Shown here: one piece after another, positions 1 through 7,963 of the stretch
Layout: every line of letters begins with the position of its first letter
Position numbering within the stretch: position 1 is the first letter of the stretch
Assembly (NCBI GenBank): GCA_021808285.1
Contig: JAKBBV010000014.1
Coordinates: 1-59,611 of the forward strand
From: Pseudomonadota bacterium
GTDB lineage: Bacteria > Pseudomonadota > Alphaproteobacteria > Caulobacterales > Caulobacteraceae
DNA length: 59,611 nt
Reading direction: 5' to 3'
The notes under the pieces: generated by a model
What the model saw: the letters and a program-made list of their open reading frames with translations, nothing else
The model's database searches: none
Told to the model about the DNA's origin: nothing
Translations under genes and position numbers: made by a program

Positions 1-117
1 GACGATAACGCCGGGGGCGACGACGCTGACTTGGTTCGGACCGTGGCAAGGTTGATGGGCTTCAAGCGCGTGGGGCCGGACTTGCAAGCAAGGATTGCCG
101 CAGGGCTGGCCACGTAG
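1..117 (+). CDS. C-terminal tail of an unidentified protein (partial)
   Basis: The first reading frame is open from the window edge to a TAG at 115-117 and encodes 38 residues. The tail is acidic at first and then forms a basic amphipathic stretch around GFKRVGPDLQARI. The 5' part lies outside the window, so the family cannot be assigned. The ending resembles the C-terminal helical tail seen in some large helicase or DUF3320-type proteins, but this is only an impression. Codon use is like the neighbouring core genes. Confidence 0.45.
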   Translation, partial: DDNAGGDDADLVRTVARLMGFKRVGPDLQARIAAGLAT

Positions 118-147
118 TCGCGCCGTGGATGGTTGTTGCCTATCGTA

Positions 148-176
148 GGGCTATAGCGAAAACGTAGTGATCATCG
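148..176. repeat. Left copy of imperfect direct repeat flanking vapBC
   Basis: This 29-bp segment (with one more matching base on its left) matches 871-899 at 24 of 29 positions in direct orientation. On the minus strand both copies encode the end of a similar peptide (DDHYVFAIAL here, DEHYVYAIAL in the right copy) just before a stop codon. The pair brackets the toxin-antitoxin genes. It may be a remnant of a duplicated gene 3' end or a target-site-like scar. Confidence 0.5.
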
Positions 177-240
177 CTATCGGTCGTGGCCCGCCACTTG
201 ATATCCTCCGCCCCTCCGCTCCGCCGGCATGGGTCTGGCA

Positions 241-269
241 TTGAATACGACATCATTTGATGCTAAATT
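241..269 (+). promoter_or_regulatory. Candidate sigma70-type promoter for vapBC
   Basis: TTGAAT at 241-246 and TAAATT at 264-269 are separated by 17 bp, each matching 4 of 6 consensus bases. The region is AT-rich compared with its surroundings and lies 26 bp before the vapB start codon. VapBC operons are usually autorepressed at their promoter. No clear inverted-repeat operator was identified. Confidence 0.35.
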
Positions 270-294
270 CGTGCCTGTTGATGGAGGTTGGCAG

Positions 295-492
295 ATGCGC
301 ACAACCCTTGCTTTGGACGATGAACTCGTTGCGAAGGCTGAAGCGTTCACGGGCTTGAAGGAGAAATCGAGTCTGGTCCGTGAGGCCCTTAGGGCCCTCA
401 TCGAGCGCGAGAGCGCGCGACGATTGGCGCGTCTGGGCGGGAGCGAGCCGGCTCTGACGGCGCCGCCGCGGCGACGGCCTCGCGCGGCGTGA
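295..492 (+). CDS. vapB: VapB-type antitoxin (ribbon-helix-helix)
   Basis: Small 65-residue protein starting MRTTLALDDELVAKA, which is the beta strand plus helix typical of type II VapB antitoxins that bind DNA as ribbon-helix-helix dimers and neutralise a PIN-domain toxin. The KSSLVREALRALI segment is the second helix. The basic, proline-rich tail probably contacts the toxin. The ATG at 295 is preferred over an in-frame ATG at 229 because GGAGG at 283-287 is correctly spaced and the family motif begins there. The stop overlaps the vapC start (GTGA), indicating translational coupling. Confidence 0.85.
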   Translation: MRTTLALDDELVAKAEAFTGLKEKSSLVREALRALIERESARRLARLGGSEPALTAPPRRRPRAA

Positions 493-872
493 TCCTGGCC
501 GATACGTCCGTCTGGATCGACCATCTGCGGACGGGTGACAAGGCGCTCGCCGCGCTGCTCGACATGGGGATGGTTCTGGCGCACCCCTTTGTCATCGGCG
601 AACTTGCTTTGGGCAACCCGCATCAGCGCCAAGTCGTGCTGAAGGCTCTGGCGGACCTGCCCCATGCGAGCGTCGCGACAGACTCGGAGGTCCTTCATTT
701 CATCGAGCGTCGTGCGTTGTCGGGGCTTGGGATCGGATATATCGACGCCCATCTGCTTGCCGCCGTGAAGCTAACGGCAGGAGCAGAACTTTGGACGAAC
801 GACAAGAGACTGCATGAGGTTGCCGTTCAATTGGGTTTGGCGCACATCCCCCCTCGATCGCACGGGTCATAG
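489..872 (+). CDS. vapC: VapC-type PIN-domain ribonuclease toxin
   Basis: 127-residue PIN-domain protein, the toxin of a VapBC pair. Family members are Mg2+-dependent endoribonucleases that cut tRNA or rRNA. The acidic catalytic residues are present: Asp5 in LADTSVWIDHL, Glu38 in VIGELALG, Asp86 in GYIDAHLLAA and Asp105 in WTNDKRL, so the toxin looks intact. It starts with GTG at 489, overlapping the vapB stop by 4 nt. The TAG stop abuts the right copy of the flanking repeat. The cellular target cannot be inferred from sequence. Confidence 0.88.
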   Translation: MILADTSVWIDHLRTGDKALAALLDMGMVLAHPFVIGELALGNPHQRQVVLKALADLPHASVATDSEVLHFIERRALSGLGIGYIDAHLLAAVKLTAGAELWTNDKRLHEVAVQLGLAHIPPRSHGS

Positions 873-899
873 GGCTATCGCGTAGACATAGTGCTCATC
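871..899. repeat. Right copy of imperfect direct repeat flanking vapBC
   Basis: Matches 148-176 at 24 of 29 positions. The minus strand reads a short frame from about 965 down to a TGA at 867-869 whose last residues are DDDEHYVYAIAL, similar to the end encoded by the left copy. No long intact frame leads into it, so it looks like a decayed gene end rather than an expressed protein. Confidence 0.5.
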
Positions 900-1200
900 A
901 TCGTCGGCCGCCGTGGTGCTGTCCCGTTCGCCCGAGTCGATCCGAAATGACAGCCGCTCGCGACCTCAGGCCGAAACCGGGTTGACGCTGACCCGCCAGC
1001 CGCGGCCGGAATCCTGGGCGCCGTCGTCCCGGCGCAGCAGCCGGGAAGAAAGACCCCTCTGGCGTTCATGACCCGGGCGCGCCCTTCCCTGCCTATCCTC
1101 TGCGCCGCGAGCTCGAGACGCTGAGCTTTGCCTCCCCAAACCTGGGGCGTGAATGCGGCCACGGGTTGTCACGACCGTGATGGGCGCTCACCCTCCCGGA
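900..1200. other. Stretch without a convincing gene
   Basis: About 300 bases between the vapBC module and the M24 peptidase-like gene. Minus-strand frames in this stretch are short, broken by stops and lack family similarity, and may be debris of the gene whose end is in the right-hand repeat. The plus strand holds only possible upstream starts (1153, 1180) for the following gene. No tRNA, terminator or clear promoter was seen. Confidence 0.4.
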
Positions 1201-1905
1201 ATGAAGATCCCAGCCGACCGATCCGACGGCGAAAGACGCCGCCGCCTCTTGGAGGCAGAGCAACGGGCCCTGTCGCTCCTCGACGCCATCGAAGCTCAAG
1301 GACTGATCGCCCCAGGCCGTTCCGAGAAGGAGGTGGAGGGTGATATCTATGATCTCGCCTCCAGGCGGTTTGGCGTCGATCGGCACTGGCACAAGCGGAT
1401 CGTCCGCGCGGGCCGCAATACCCTGGCCATCGCGGCGGAGGACCCGCCGGTCGTTACGATTGCGGACAATGACCTGGTGTTCCTCGATCTTGGGCCGGTG
1501 TTCGGTGAGTGGGAAGCCGATGTGGGACGAACCTATGTCATGGGCGCCGACCCCGACAGGCGACGTCTGGTGCGTGATCTGGAGACAGAATTCGAGACCG
1601 TCAGGCGCCGGTTCCTCAATGACCCGAACATCACGGGCGCGGAGCTCTATGCCTTCGCTTGCACCTCCGCCCGCTCCGCAGGCTGGCTCTTTGGCGGGAA
1701 AATCGCCGGACACTTGGTGGGCGAGCACCCCCACGCTCTTTGGCCCGGGGAGACGCGTCTGGGCCACATTCGCCCGGAGAACACGACCCGAATGCGCGAT
1801 CCCGACGCCTTCGGACGGGAGCGCCATTGGATACTGGAAATTCACCTCGTGGCGCCCGATGGGGAGTTCGGCGGCTTCTACGAGCGTCTCATGCTTCCTG
1901 ACTAA
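1201..1905 (+). CDS. M24-family metallopeptidase-like (Xaa-Pro aminopeptidase fold)
   Basis: A 234-residue pita-bread fold protein of peptidase family M24, without the N-terminal creatinase domain of classical Xaa-Pro aminopeptidases. Metal ligands are visible: Asp96 and Asp107 (FLDLGPVFGEWEADVGRTYV), His171 (GKIAGHLVGEHPH), Glu213 (WILEIHLV) and a C-terminal Glu in GGFYERL. It therefore probably binds a dinuclear metal centre. The substrate is unknown. The start at 1201 (MKIPADRSDG) fits the usual start of this short subfamily; in-frame ATGs at 1153 and 1180 are possible. It stands alone, with the next gene on the opposite strand. Confidence 0.8.
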   Translation: MKIPADRSDGERRRRLLEAEQRALSLLDAIEAQGLIAPGRSEKEVEGDIYDLASRRFGVDRHWHKRIVRAGRNTLAIAAEDPPVVTIADNDLVFLDLGPVFGEWEADVGRTYVMGADPDRRRLVRDLETEFETVRRRFLNDPNITGAELYAFACTSARSAGWLFGGKIAGHLVGEHPHALWPGETRLGHIRPENTTRMRDPDAFGRERHWILEIHLVAPDGEFGGFYERLMLPD

Positions 1906-1965
1906 GCCGCGCAAGGTCACGCCCGTCCAAGGGACGAAGTTTCGGGTCCGAGATCGGGTCAGACC

Positions 1966-2442
1966 TCAGCGTTCCGAGATACCTACCAGACGCCAAACGT
2001 TGTCCTTGTCGAGCACGAAGGACACTTCCTCGAAAACCGCCTTCTGACTCTTGTTGAGGCCCAGGAGTCCCACCGTGACATAGTCGCCAGCCGGCAACTT
2101 CCCCTGGGGGGCGGGTGCATGAATGCGATTAATGCTGGTCCATTGAAGGTTCTGAACCTGTCCATCCGCGGCCGTGCGCTGCGCCGCGGTCTGGGTAAAG
2201 GAGTCGCGTGGCTCAAGTCCCTTCAGGACCGGTGAGTCCGCATCCCAAAGCGGCCCCGCCGCGCCGCCATCAACCGCGCCGATGGCCCGCATCGCCGCGG
2301 CGACGAAGTCGGTGGGGTTGGGCGAGATCTGGACTGAACCGGACGCCGCCCCTTGGGCCTGAGCCCGCGGCGCTAAGGCGCTAAGGACAACAAAACCAGC
2401 CGCCAGGGCGGCCCATTCGCGAGTACAGAAGCGTGATCGCAT
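1966..2442 (-). CDS. Secreted DUF4019-family protein
   Basis: 158-residue protein with a cleavable signal peptide (hydrophobic core AALAAGFVVLSALA, then APRAQAQ). The C-terminal half (LPAGDYVTVGLL to DKDNVWRLVGIS) matches the pattern of DUF4019 proteins, small exported proteins of unknown role with a final strand pair around a xxDxxWRV-like motif. The ATG at 2442 is chosen because it places the signal peptide at the N terminus; a longer frame starts at 2493. It is likely periplasmic. It is convergent with the M24 gene and divergent from the glutathione transferase gene. Confidence 0.6.
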   Translation of the reverse strand: MRSRFCTREWAALAAGFVVLSALAPRAQAQGAASGSVQISPNPTDFVAAAMRAIGAVDGGAAGPLWDADSPVLKGLEPRDSFTQTAAQRTAADGQVQNLQWTSINRIHAPAPQGKLPAGDYVTVGLLGLNKSQKAVFEEVSFVLDKDNVWRLVGISER

Positions 2443-2604
2443 GGGAAATATCCGATGACTATGCGAGCCGTGTTCGACAGCGGCGGAACGCACGGGTCAA
2501 GCCCACCCGTTTAACGAATCATCTTCGAGCGAGATGAGGAGGAGTAAGGCTCGGGCGCCCGCGCTGGGCAGGGTCGCGGTCTGATGCAGGTTTGGGAGAA
2601 TGTC

Positions 2605-3252
2605 ATGCTGAGGCTTTGGGGCCGCAAAAGCTCGGTCAATGTTCAGAAAGCCTTGTGGCTCGCCTTTGAGCTTGGCCTGGAGCTGGAGACCCCGCAGGTG
2701 GGCGGATCCTATGGCGGCCTGGACCATCCCGCCTACGCCGCCCTTACGCCGATGAAACTCATCCCGGTCCTTCAGGACGGAGAGCTGGCCATCTGGGAGA
2801 GCCACGCCATTCTCAGGTACCTCGCCGCCAAATATGGCGCGCCGGAGTTCTGGCCTGAGACTCCCGCCGACAGGTCCTGGCAGGATCGGTGGATGGAATG
2901 GTCTCAGGCCCACCTTCAGCCGACCTTCATGAATGGGGTCTTCTGGGGGCTTTATCGGACGCCCGAGGCGCAGCGCGATCTTCCCGCGATCGAACGGGCC
3001 GTCGTCGCCTCGGGCCAGGCCTTCACGAAAGTCGAGGAAGCGCTCGCGGACGGAAGGGTTCTCGGCGGCGCCTCGCCAAGCCTGGCGGACATTCCGATTG
3101 GCGCCTTGCTCTATCGGTATTTCTCGCTCGACATCGCCCGGCCTCCCCTGCCGCGCCTTGAAGACTGGTACGCCCGACTGTGCGACAGGCCCGCCTATCG
3201 CAACTCGGTCATGACGCCCTTCGACGAACTCAAGGGACGACTCAGCTTCTGA
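2605..3252 (+). CDS. Glutathione S-transferase family protein
   Basis: 215-residue cytosolic GST with an N-terminal thioredoxin-fold domain (LRLWGRKSSVNVQKALW) and an all-helical C-terminal domain. The ESHAILRYLAAKYG segment is the conserved glutathione-binding loop containing the Glu-Ser pair, and PMKLIPVLQDG carries the cis-proline. GSTs conjugate glutathione to electrophiles or reduce peroxides; the substrate here is unknown. Start 2605 is preferred over 2584 because GGGAGA lies just upstream and homologues begin at MLRLWG. It ends 8 nt from the convergent amidase stop. Confidence 0.85.
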   Translation: MLRLWGRKSSVNVQKALWLAFELGLELETPQVGGSYGGLDHPAYAALTPMKLIPVLQDGELAIWESHAILRYLAAKYGAPEFWPETPADRSWQDRWMEWSQAHLQPTFMNGVFWGLYRTPEAQRDLPAIERAVVASGQAFTKVEEALADGRVLGGASPSLADIPIGALLYRYFSLDIARPPLPRLEDWYARLCDRPAYRNSVMTPFDELKGRLSF

Positions 3253-3260
3253 TCGACGAT

Positions 3261-4595
3261 TCAGGCGATGAGCGGGGCGATACGCTCGGCGATCCGGAGC
3301 AGTTGAGCGTCGGCCATTCTGGCTCCGATCATCATGAATCCGGCCGGGGCCCGGTCGCTCGCCATGGGCAAGCTGATGGCGCATCGGTCGAGGAAGTTGG
3401 CGACGCTGGTATTGCGAAGGGCGAGCGCGTTTTCTCGGGCGAAGGCGGCGGGATCCGAGATCTCCGTGAACCGAGGCGCCAGATTGGGCGTCGTCGGGGC
3501 GATCACCGCGTGGAAGGGCGCGGTGCGCGCCTCGGCATCGGCGATCAGGGACTCTCGTCTCGCGAGCAGATCGAGATAGTCCGCCGCGCTCATGCCGCTT
3601 CCGATTTCGACCCGTGCGAGGACGTTGGGATCATAGGCCTCGCGCCGGTCGAGGAGTCTCGCCCGTCTGTGGGCGGCGTAGGCCTCGGCATTTGACAGCG
3701 TTCCCCGGGCGTTGGCCTCGATCATGGCGTCGAGTTCTGGAAACGGTAGGGCCGCCAAAATCATGCCGGCGGAGGCGATCTTATCGAGGGCTCGCTCCCA
3801 CGCCACGGCCACTTCGGGCGCCACGTCGTCCAGGACGACCCGGTCAGGAATGGCCAGAACGATGTCCGTCATCGGTCCCGGGGCATCGTCCGGGGTCGGG
3901 TCGTCAGCCATGATGCGGTCCAGGATACGGCAGTCGTCAACTGTGCGGCAAAGCGGGCCGATGGAATCGAGGTTCTGAGACAGGGGATAGGCGCCCGCGC
4001 GGCTGATCCTAGACTGGGTCGGCTTGAACCCCACCACGCCGCACCAGGCCGCGGGAATGCGCACCGACCCCCCCGTGTCGGTTCCGATCGCGCATTGCAC
4101 CTGCGCTAGCGCCACGCTGACCCCTGCCCCGCCGCTGGAGCCCCCCGGCGCGCGCTCGGGATCTAGCGGATTCACCGGCTGCGGGACATGGGGGTTGAGC
4201 CCAATTCCGGTGAAGGCGTACTCGCTCATCTGGGTGCGACCCATGATGATGAAGCCCGCAGCCCGGAGGCGCGCCACCACGGCCGCGTCATGCTCGGCGG
4301 GAGCGCGTTCGGCCAGGGCCTTGGCCCCGGCGCGCGTCACCTCTCCCGCCACGTCGAAGAGGTCTTTCACCGAGATCGGGATGCCCGCCCAGGGCGACAA
4401 CGATCGTCCCTTCCTGCGCGCGAGATCGATCTCTTCCGCCTCCTGGCGGGCGCGATCCGCGGCCACGGACACGAAGGCGCGAGGATCCTCGGCGATCGCC
4501 GCCAGGCTCTCTTCGACGAGACTTCGCGCGCTCACGCGCCCTTCCGTCAGTTCCAAAGCGAGACTCGCCAGCGGCATTCGCAGGGAGCTGGTCAT
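3261..4595 (-). CDS. Amidase-signature family amidase
   Basis: 444-residue amidase-signature hydrolase. The Ser-cisSer-Lys triad is visible: Lys77 in PISVKDLFDVAG, the cis-Ser in APGGSSGGAGVS (about 154) and nucleophile Ser177 in GTDTGGSVRIP. Members hydrolyse carboxamides or act as the GatA subunit of the tRNA amidotransferase. This one is somewhat short and has no gatB or gatC next to it, so a catabolic amidase is more likely than GatA. ATG at 4595 with an upstream GAAGGG is used; the open frame extends to 4814. Divergent from the EF-hand gene. Confidence 0.82.
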   Translation of the reverse strand: MTSSLRMPLASLALELTEGRVSARSLVEESLAAIAEDPRAFVSVAADRARQEAEEIDLARRKGRSLSPWAGIPISVKDLFDVAGEVTRAGAKALAERAPAEHDAAVVARLRAAGFIIMGRTQMSEYAFTGIGLNPHVPQPVNPLDPERAPGGSSGGAGVSVALAQVQCAIGTDTGGSVRIPAAWCGVVGFKPTQSRISRAGAYPLSQNLDSIGPLCRTVDDCRILDRIMADDPTPDDAPGPMTDIVLAIPDRVVLDDVAPEVAVAWERALDKIASAGMILAALPFPELDAMIEANARGTLSNAEAYAAHRRARLLDRREAYDPNVLARVEIGSGMSAADYLDLLARRESLIADAEARTAPFHAVIAPTTPNLAPRFTEISDPAAFARENALALRNTSVANFLDRCAISLPMASDRAPAGFMMIGARMADAQLLRIAERIAPLIA

Positions 4596-4692
4596 ATGGT
4601 CGGTGCCCTTCGCCGCTTGGTCCCGGGACGCCGGGACGGCTAGATTGAGTCTTGGCGCCCAGATGGGCGATCCGTTTCTAGGAGAGTGACGC

Positions 4693-5385
4693 GTGGGCGC
4701 AAGTCGCAGGGATATGTTGGCCGGACTGGCGAGCCTTGTCGGCGGCGCGCTCTCCTTCACGGATGGCGCAAGGGCGGACCCCCTGCCCACAGCGGTGATC
4801 CAGAATGTCTTCATAAGCCCCTGTGGCGAGCCATTCCGCGCTGCTCCCGACGCCCCCTATCCCGTCGCCGACTGGTTCGCGCAGGCGGATCGCAATCATG
4901 ACGGCAAACTGGATCACGACGAGTTCACCGCCGACGCCGAACGATTCTTCGCCAAGCTCGATCTCAACGGAGACGGGTTCCTGAGCCCGTTCGAGGTCGC
5001 CAACTATGAAGCCCACGTCGCACCAGAGGTGTTAGGCGGCACGTTCCATGCCCTGTTTAGCGGACGCGGCGCCCTGCTCTGGAAGGTGCAGATGGCGCCC
5101 GGACCGAGCGGCGATGTCGAACCGGAGATGCCCCGGGCCCCCGAGGCCCCCAACGAAGGCGCCGGTGGAGCTTCGCCATACAGCTTCTTCGATGAGCCTG
5201 AGCCCGTTGCCGCGGCCGACGTGCAGTTCAGGGGAATCATCTCTCGCAACGATTTTCTCAAGCTGTCCGACATCCATTTCCGCGCCCTGGATTCCCAGAA
5301 CCGCGGCTATCTGGTCCTGGCGGATCTTCCCGAAACGCCGATGCAGCGACTGCTGCGCAAGCAGCACAGACGCGCTCGCCGATAG
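4693..5385 (+). CDS. Tat-exported EF-hand calcium-binding protein
   Basis: 230-residue protein beginning with GTG and a twin-arginine type signal (SRRDML, then AGLASLVGGALSF), preceded by AGGAGAG. Two canonical EF-hand loops follow at about residues 66-77 (DRNHDGKLDHDE) and 89-100 (DLNGDGFLSPFE), so it probably binds Ca2+ in the periplasm. The C-terminal part contains a Pro/Glu/Ala-rich linker and a degenerate third hand (FRALDSQNRGYLVLADL). No enzymatic domain is visible. The amidase is divergent and the glycosyltransferase gene convergent, so there is no operon partner. Confidence 0.75.
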   Translation: MGASRRDMLAGLASLVGGALSFTDGARADPLPTAVIQNVFISPCGEPFRAAPDAPYPVADWFAQADRNHDGKLDHDEFTADAERFFAKLDLNGDGFLSPFEVANYEAHVAPEVLGGTFHALFSGRGALLWKVQMAPGPSGDVEPEMPRAPEAPNEGAGGASPYSFFDEPEPVAAADVQFRGIISRNDFLKLSDIHFRALDSQNRGYLVLADLPETPMQRLLRKQHRRARR

Positions 5386-5388
5386 GCG

Positions 5389-6840
5389 TCAGGGGCATCC
5401 TGTCCGTAGCACGTCGACCTTTGGCTGGCTGACCAGGAACGCGCGATAGATCAGCGGCGCGGTATGAGGCGCCCCGCGCGCAAGATCGCCAAGGTCCTGA
5501 ACCTTGCCGAAACAGGCCTGCAGGGACCCAGCTGAAAGCCGGCGGGTCAGATCGACGACGACTCCGGGCTGGGCGAGATCAGCGTGACTGGGGGCCAGGG
5601 TCTCCCAGCGGCGTCGTTCGCGAATCTGAATGACGGGCGCCAGGACCGTGCTTTGATCGGCGAGCTGCGCGGCGAGGCCATAGCTCGCGGCGCCAATCCA
5701 GCGGCCGTGAACCTTCTGGAGGAGCCCTTCCAGACGCCGCGCGAAGCCTGGGTAGTCCCGGATCGACTTCGCCGGGTCCACTCGTAGAGGCACGCCAAGA
5801 TAGGGCGCGGCATAAACGCCGGCGGAAAGGCAAAGGGCCAGCCCTGTCAGGGGGGCGACCAGGCGCGCCAGACGGTCGCGCGTCGGCGCGACCGAGGCCG
5901 CCGCCACCGCTAACGCGGGATAAAGCGGCGCCGGCCAATGCGCCTCGACCTGATCGTGCAGGCCATGAATGATGAGATAGACGGCAAATGGCGCGGAGGT
6001 AATGATCGGCAGGCCAAGTTGGGGAGCAAGACCCCTTCTCATCCTTTCGACGGCTCTCAGGGCGAAAACAGCGACAATCGGATTGAGTAGCACGACCTGG
6101 CCTCCGAGAAGACCGATCAGGTAACCGGGGGCGAAGCGGTGCGGCGTCAGGCGACCGAACTGACGGGCGAAAGTCACCCAGTGGTGGGTCGCGTTCCAGG
6201 CCAGGTTCAAAGTGAAGAGCCCGGCGGCGGTCATGAGAGCTAGCCACGGCCACAGTCCCGCAAGGCTTTTGCGCCGCTCCTGCGAGGTCAATACCCAGAG
6301 CAAAGCCCCTGGCGCGAGGAACAGGGCGGAATATTTGGCCAGGCAGCCCAACCCCGCCGCCGCGCCGGCGGCTAACCACCAGAACGGCTGACGTCGCGTC
6401 CGCGCCAGTGCGCACAGACATCCGGTCCAGGCGGTCTCAGCCCCGACGTCAGGAACAGCCAGTTCACCACCAGCGGCTGAGAGTAAAGTCAGATTGAACC
6501 AAAGCGCCGCGCGGAGGGAGGCCGCCTCGTCGAAGTCAAGCTGTCGGGCGAGGTCATAGACCAGCAGCGTGGTCAGGCTGCTGAGCAAGCAAGGCCCCAG
6601 GCGAATCCCGAGACGATCATCGCCCGCAAGACTTTCTCCGGCGGCGATCAGCCAGGCGACGATCGGCGGGTGGTCGTAATAGCCCAGCGCAGGCGCCTGA
6701 GCCCACAGCCGGTAATAGGCCTCGTCCTCCGTCAGGGGCAGAACGACGGCCAGGACAAGGTGGAGGGCGAGAAAGCCCGCGATGATCGTCGCGAGGCGGG
6801 CCGCGGCGCGTTCACCAGACAGCGAGCGAGGTGCTGACAT
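5389..6840 (-). CDS. GT39-family membrane glycosyltransferase (ArnT/PMT-like)
   Basis: 483-residue polytopic protein of the ArnT/PMT superfamily, which transfers sugars from polyprenyl-phosphate donors to lipid or protein acceptors on the periplasmic side. The first loop has the acidic catalytic pair (PLTEDEAYYRLWA, Glu38/Asp39) followed by GYYDHPPIVAWLIA, both hallmarks of the family. About ten hydrophobic segments follow. It starts at 6840 inside the preceding GT2-GtrA gene (29-nt overlap), so the two are translationally linked; that enzyme probably makes the polyprenyl-phosphate-sugar donor. The acceptor is unknown. Confidence 0.85.
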   Translation of the reverse strand: MSAPRSLSGERAAARLATIIAGFLALHLVLAVVLPLTEDEAYYRLWAQAPALGYYDHPPIVAWLIAAGESLAGDDRLGIRLGPCLLSSLTTLLVYDLARQLDFDEAASLRAALWFNLTLLSAAGGELAVPDVGAETAWTGCLCALARTRRQPFWWLAAGAAAGLGCLAKYSALFLAPGALLWVLTSQERRKSLAGLWPWLALMTAAGLFTLNLAWNATHHWVTFARQFGRLTPHRFAPGYLIGLLGGQVVLLNPIVAVFALRAVERMRRGLAPQLGLPIITSAPFAVYLIIHGLHDQVEAHWPAPLYPALAVAAASVAPTRDRLARLVAPLTGLALCLSAGVYAAPYLGVPLRVDPAKSIRDYPGFARRLEGLLQKVHGRWIGAASYGLAAQLADQSTVLAPVIQIRERRRWETLAPSHADLAQPGVVVDLTRRLSAGSLQACFGKVQDLGDLARGAPHTAPLIYRAFLVSQPKVDVLRTGCP

Positions 6841-7963
6841 AGTTCCAAGCGGCGCCGAACAGGGCTCCCGACAGGCCCGCCAGCCACCATAGCGGCGTCC
6901 AGCTATGCACGAGATCGCCGATCGCGAGATTTGCCGCCAGCCCGAGACTGCAGAGAGCACAGAAGCGGAGGTAACCGCTCAAAAGGCGCCAGCCTCGCAG
7001 GCGACGATCGCGATAGGTGATGAGGTTATTGAAGATGAAATTGCTCGTCATCGCGACCAGAGCAGCGCCACCCTGCGCCATCTCGAACCTCAGGCCGGCT
7101 GTCCTTTCAGCATAGAGCACCGCCAAATGGACCAGCACTCCGCTCAGGCCGACCAGGCCGAACAGCAGAAATCTCGGCGGAAGTAGCCCGCGGGTCATCT
7201 TGGAGAGGATGAGGCCGAAATAGTCGAGCACGACCCGGCCGTCGAGCTTGCTGATCCCTGCCTGCCGCTCCGAGAAGGCGTATGGAATTTCGAGGATGCG
7301 CGGAGGCTCTGGTTGAGAGGCGATGACGTCGAACAGGATCTTGAAGCCCTGGTCCGACAGCCGGGGCGTCACCTGTTCCACCAACTCGCGGCGAATCATG
7401 AAGAAGCCGCTGACAGGATCGGTCACATCTGCGCGCAATACGCTCCGGGCGAGCGAGGTCGCGAGCCGACTTCCCGCCAGGCGGATTGGCGATAGACCCC
7501 GCGTGGCCCCGTCGGCGGTGAGATAGCGGCTCCCGATCACCAGATCAGCCCGCCCGCCTCGAAGCGCTCCGAGCATTTGGGGCAGGATCGACTCGTCATG
7601 CTGCAAGTCAGCGTCGATCACCGCGACGTAGGGCGCCGAACTGGCCAGCACGCCTTCAAGAACGGCGCCTGCCAAACCACGACGACCGATGCGGCGCAGA
7701 CATTGAATGCGGGGATCAGTTCTGGCGATCGCCTTCACAGCCGCGGCGGTGCCATCCGGGGAGTTGTCGTCAACGAAGACGGCCTGCCAGGCGACCCCGT
7801 CCAGGGCGCGATCCAGACGCGCCAGCAAAGGCGCCACATTGGCTCGCTCGTTGAAGGTGGGTATGACGACACTGAGCTCCAAACTCTCGGATGCGCCGGC
7901 GCCCCAGGTCAGGGGCGCGTTCTCCGAGTGGGGCGCCGTTTCTGTGGTCAAGCGCGCTGACAT
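6812..7963 (-). CDS. GT2 polyprenyl-phosphate glycosyltransferase fused to GtrA-type domain
   Basis: 383-residue fusion. The N-terminal half is a DPM1/GtrB-type GT2 domain with LSVVIPTFNE, VDDNSPDGT and the metal-binding VIDADLQHDES motif. The C-terminal 120 residues are a four-helix GtrA-like membrane domain (FLLFGLVGLSGVLVHL and three further helices). Such enzymes load a sugar onto undecaprenyl phosphate, and the GtrA part may flip it. The start at 7963 is the first family-consistent ATG. Its start codon overlaps the divergent tusA start, so one of the two starts may be wrong. Confidence 0.83.
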   Translation of the reverse strand: MSARLTTETAPHSENAPLTWGAGASESLELSVVIPTFNERANVAPLLARLDRALDGVAWQAVFVDDNSPDGTAAAVKAIARTDPRIQCLRRIGRRGLAGAVLEGVLASSAPYVAVIDADLQHDESILPQMLGALRGGRADLVIGSRYLTADGATRGLSPIRLAGSRLATSLARSVLRADVTDPVSGFFMIRRELVEQVTPRLSDQGFKILFDVIASQPEPPRILEIPYAFSERQAGISKLDGRVVLDYFGLILSKMTRGLLPPRFLLFGLVGLSGVLVHLAVLYAERTAGLRFEMAQGGAALVAMTSNFIFNNLITYRDRRLRGWRLLSGYLRFCALCSLGLAANLAIGDLVHSWTPLWWLAGLSGALFGAAWNYVSTSLAVW

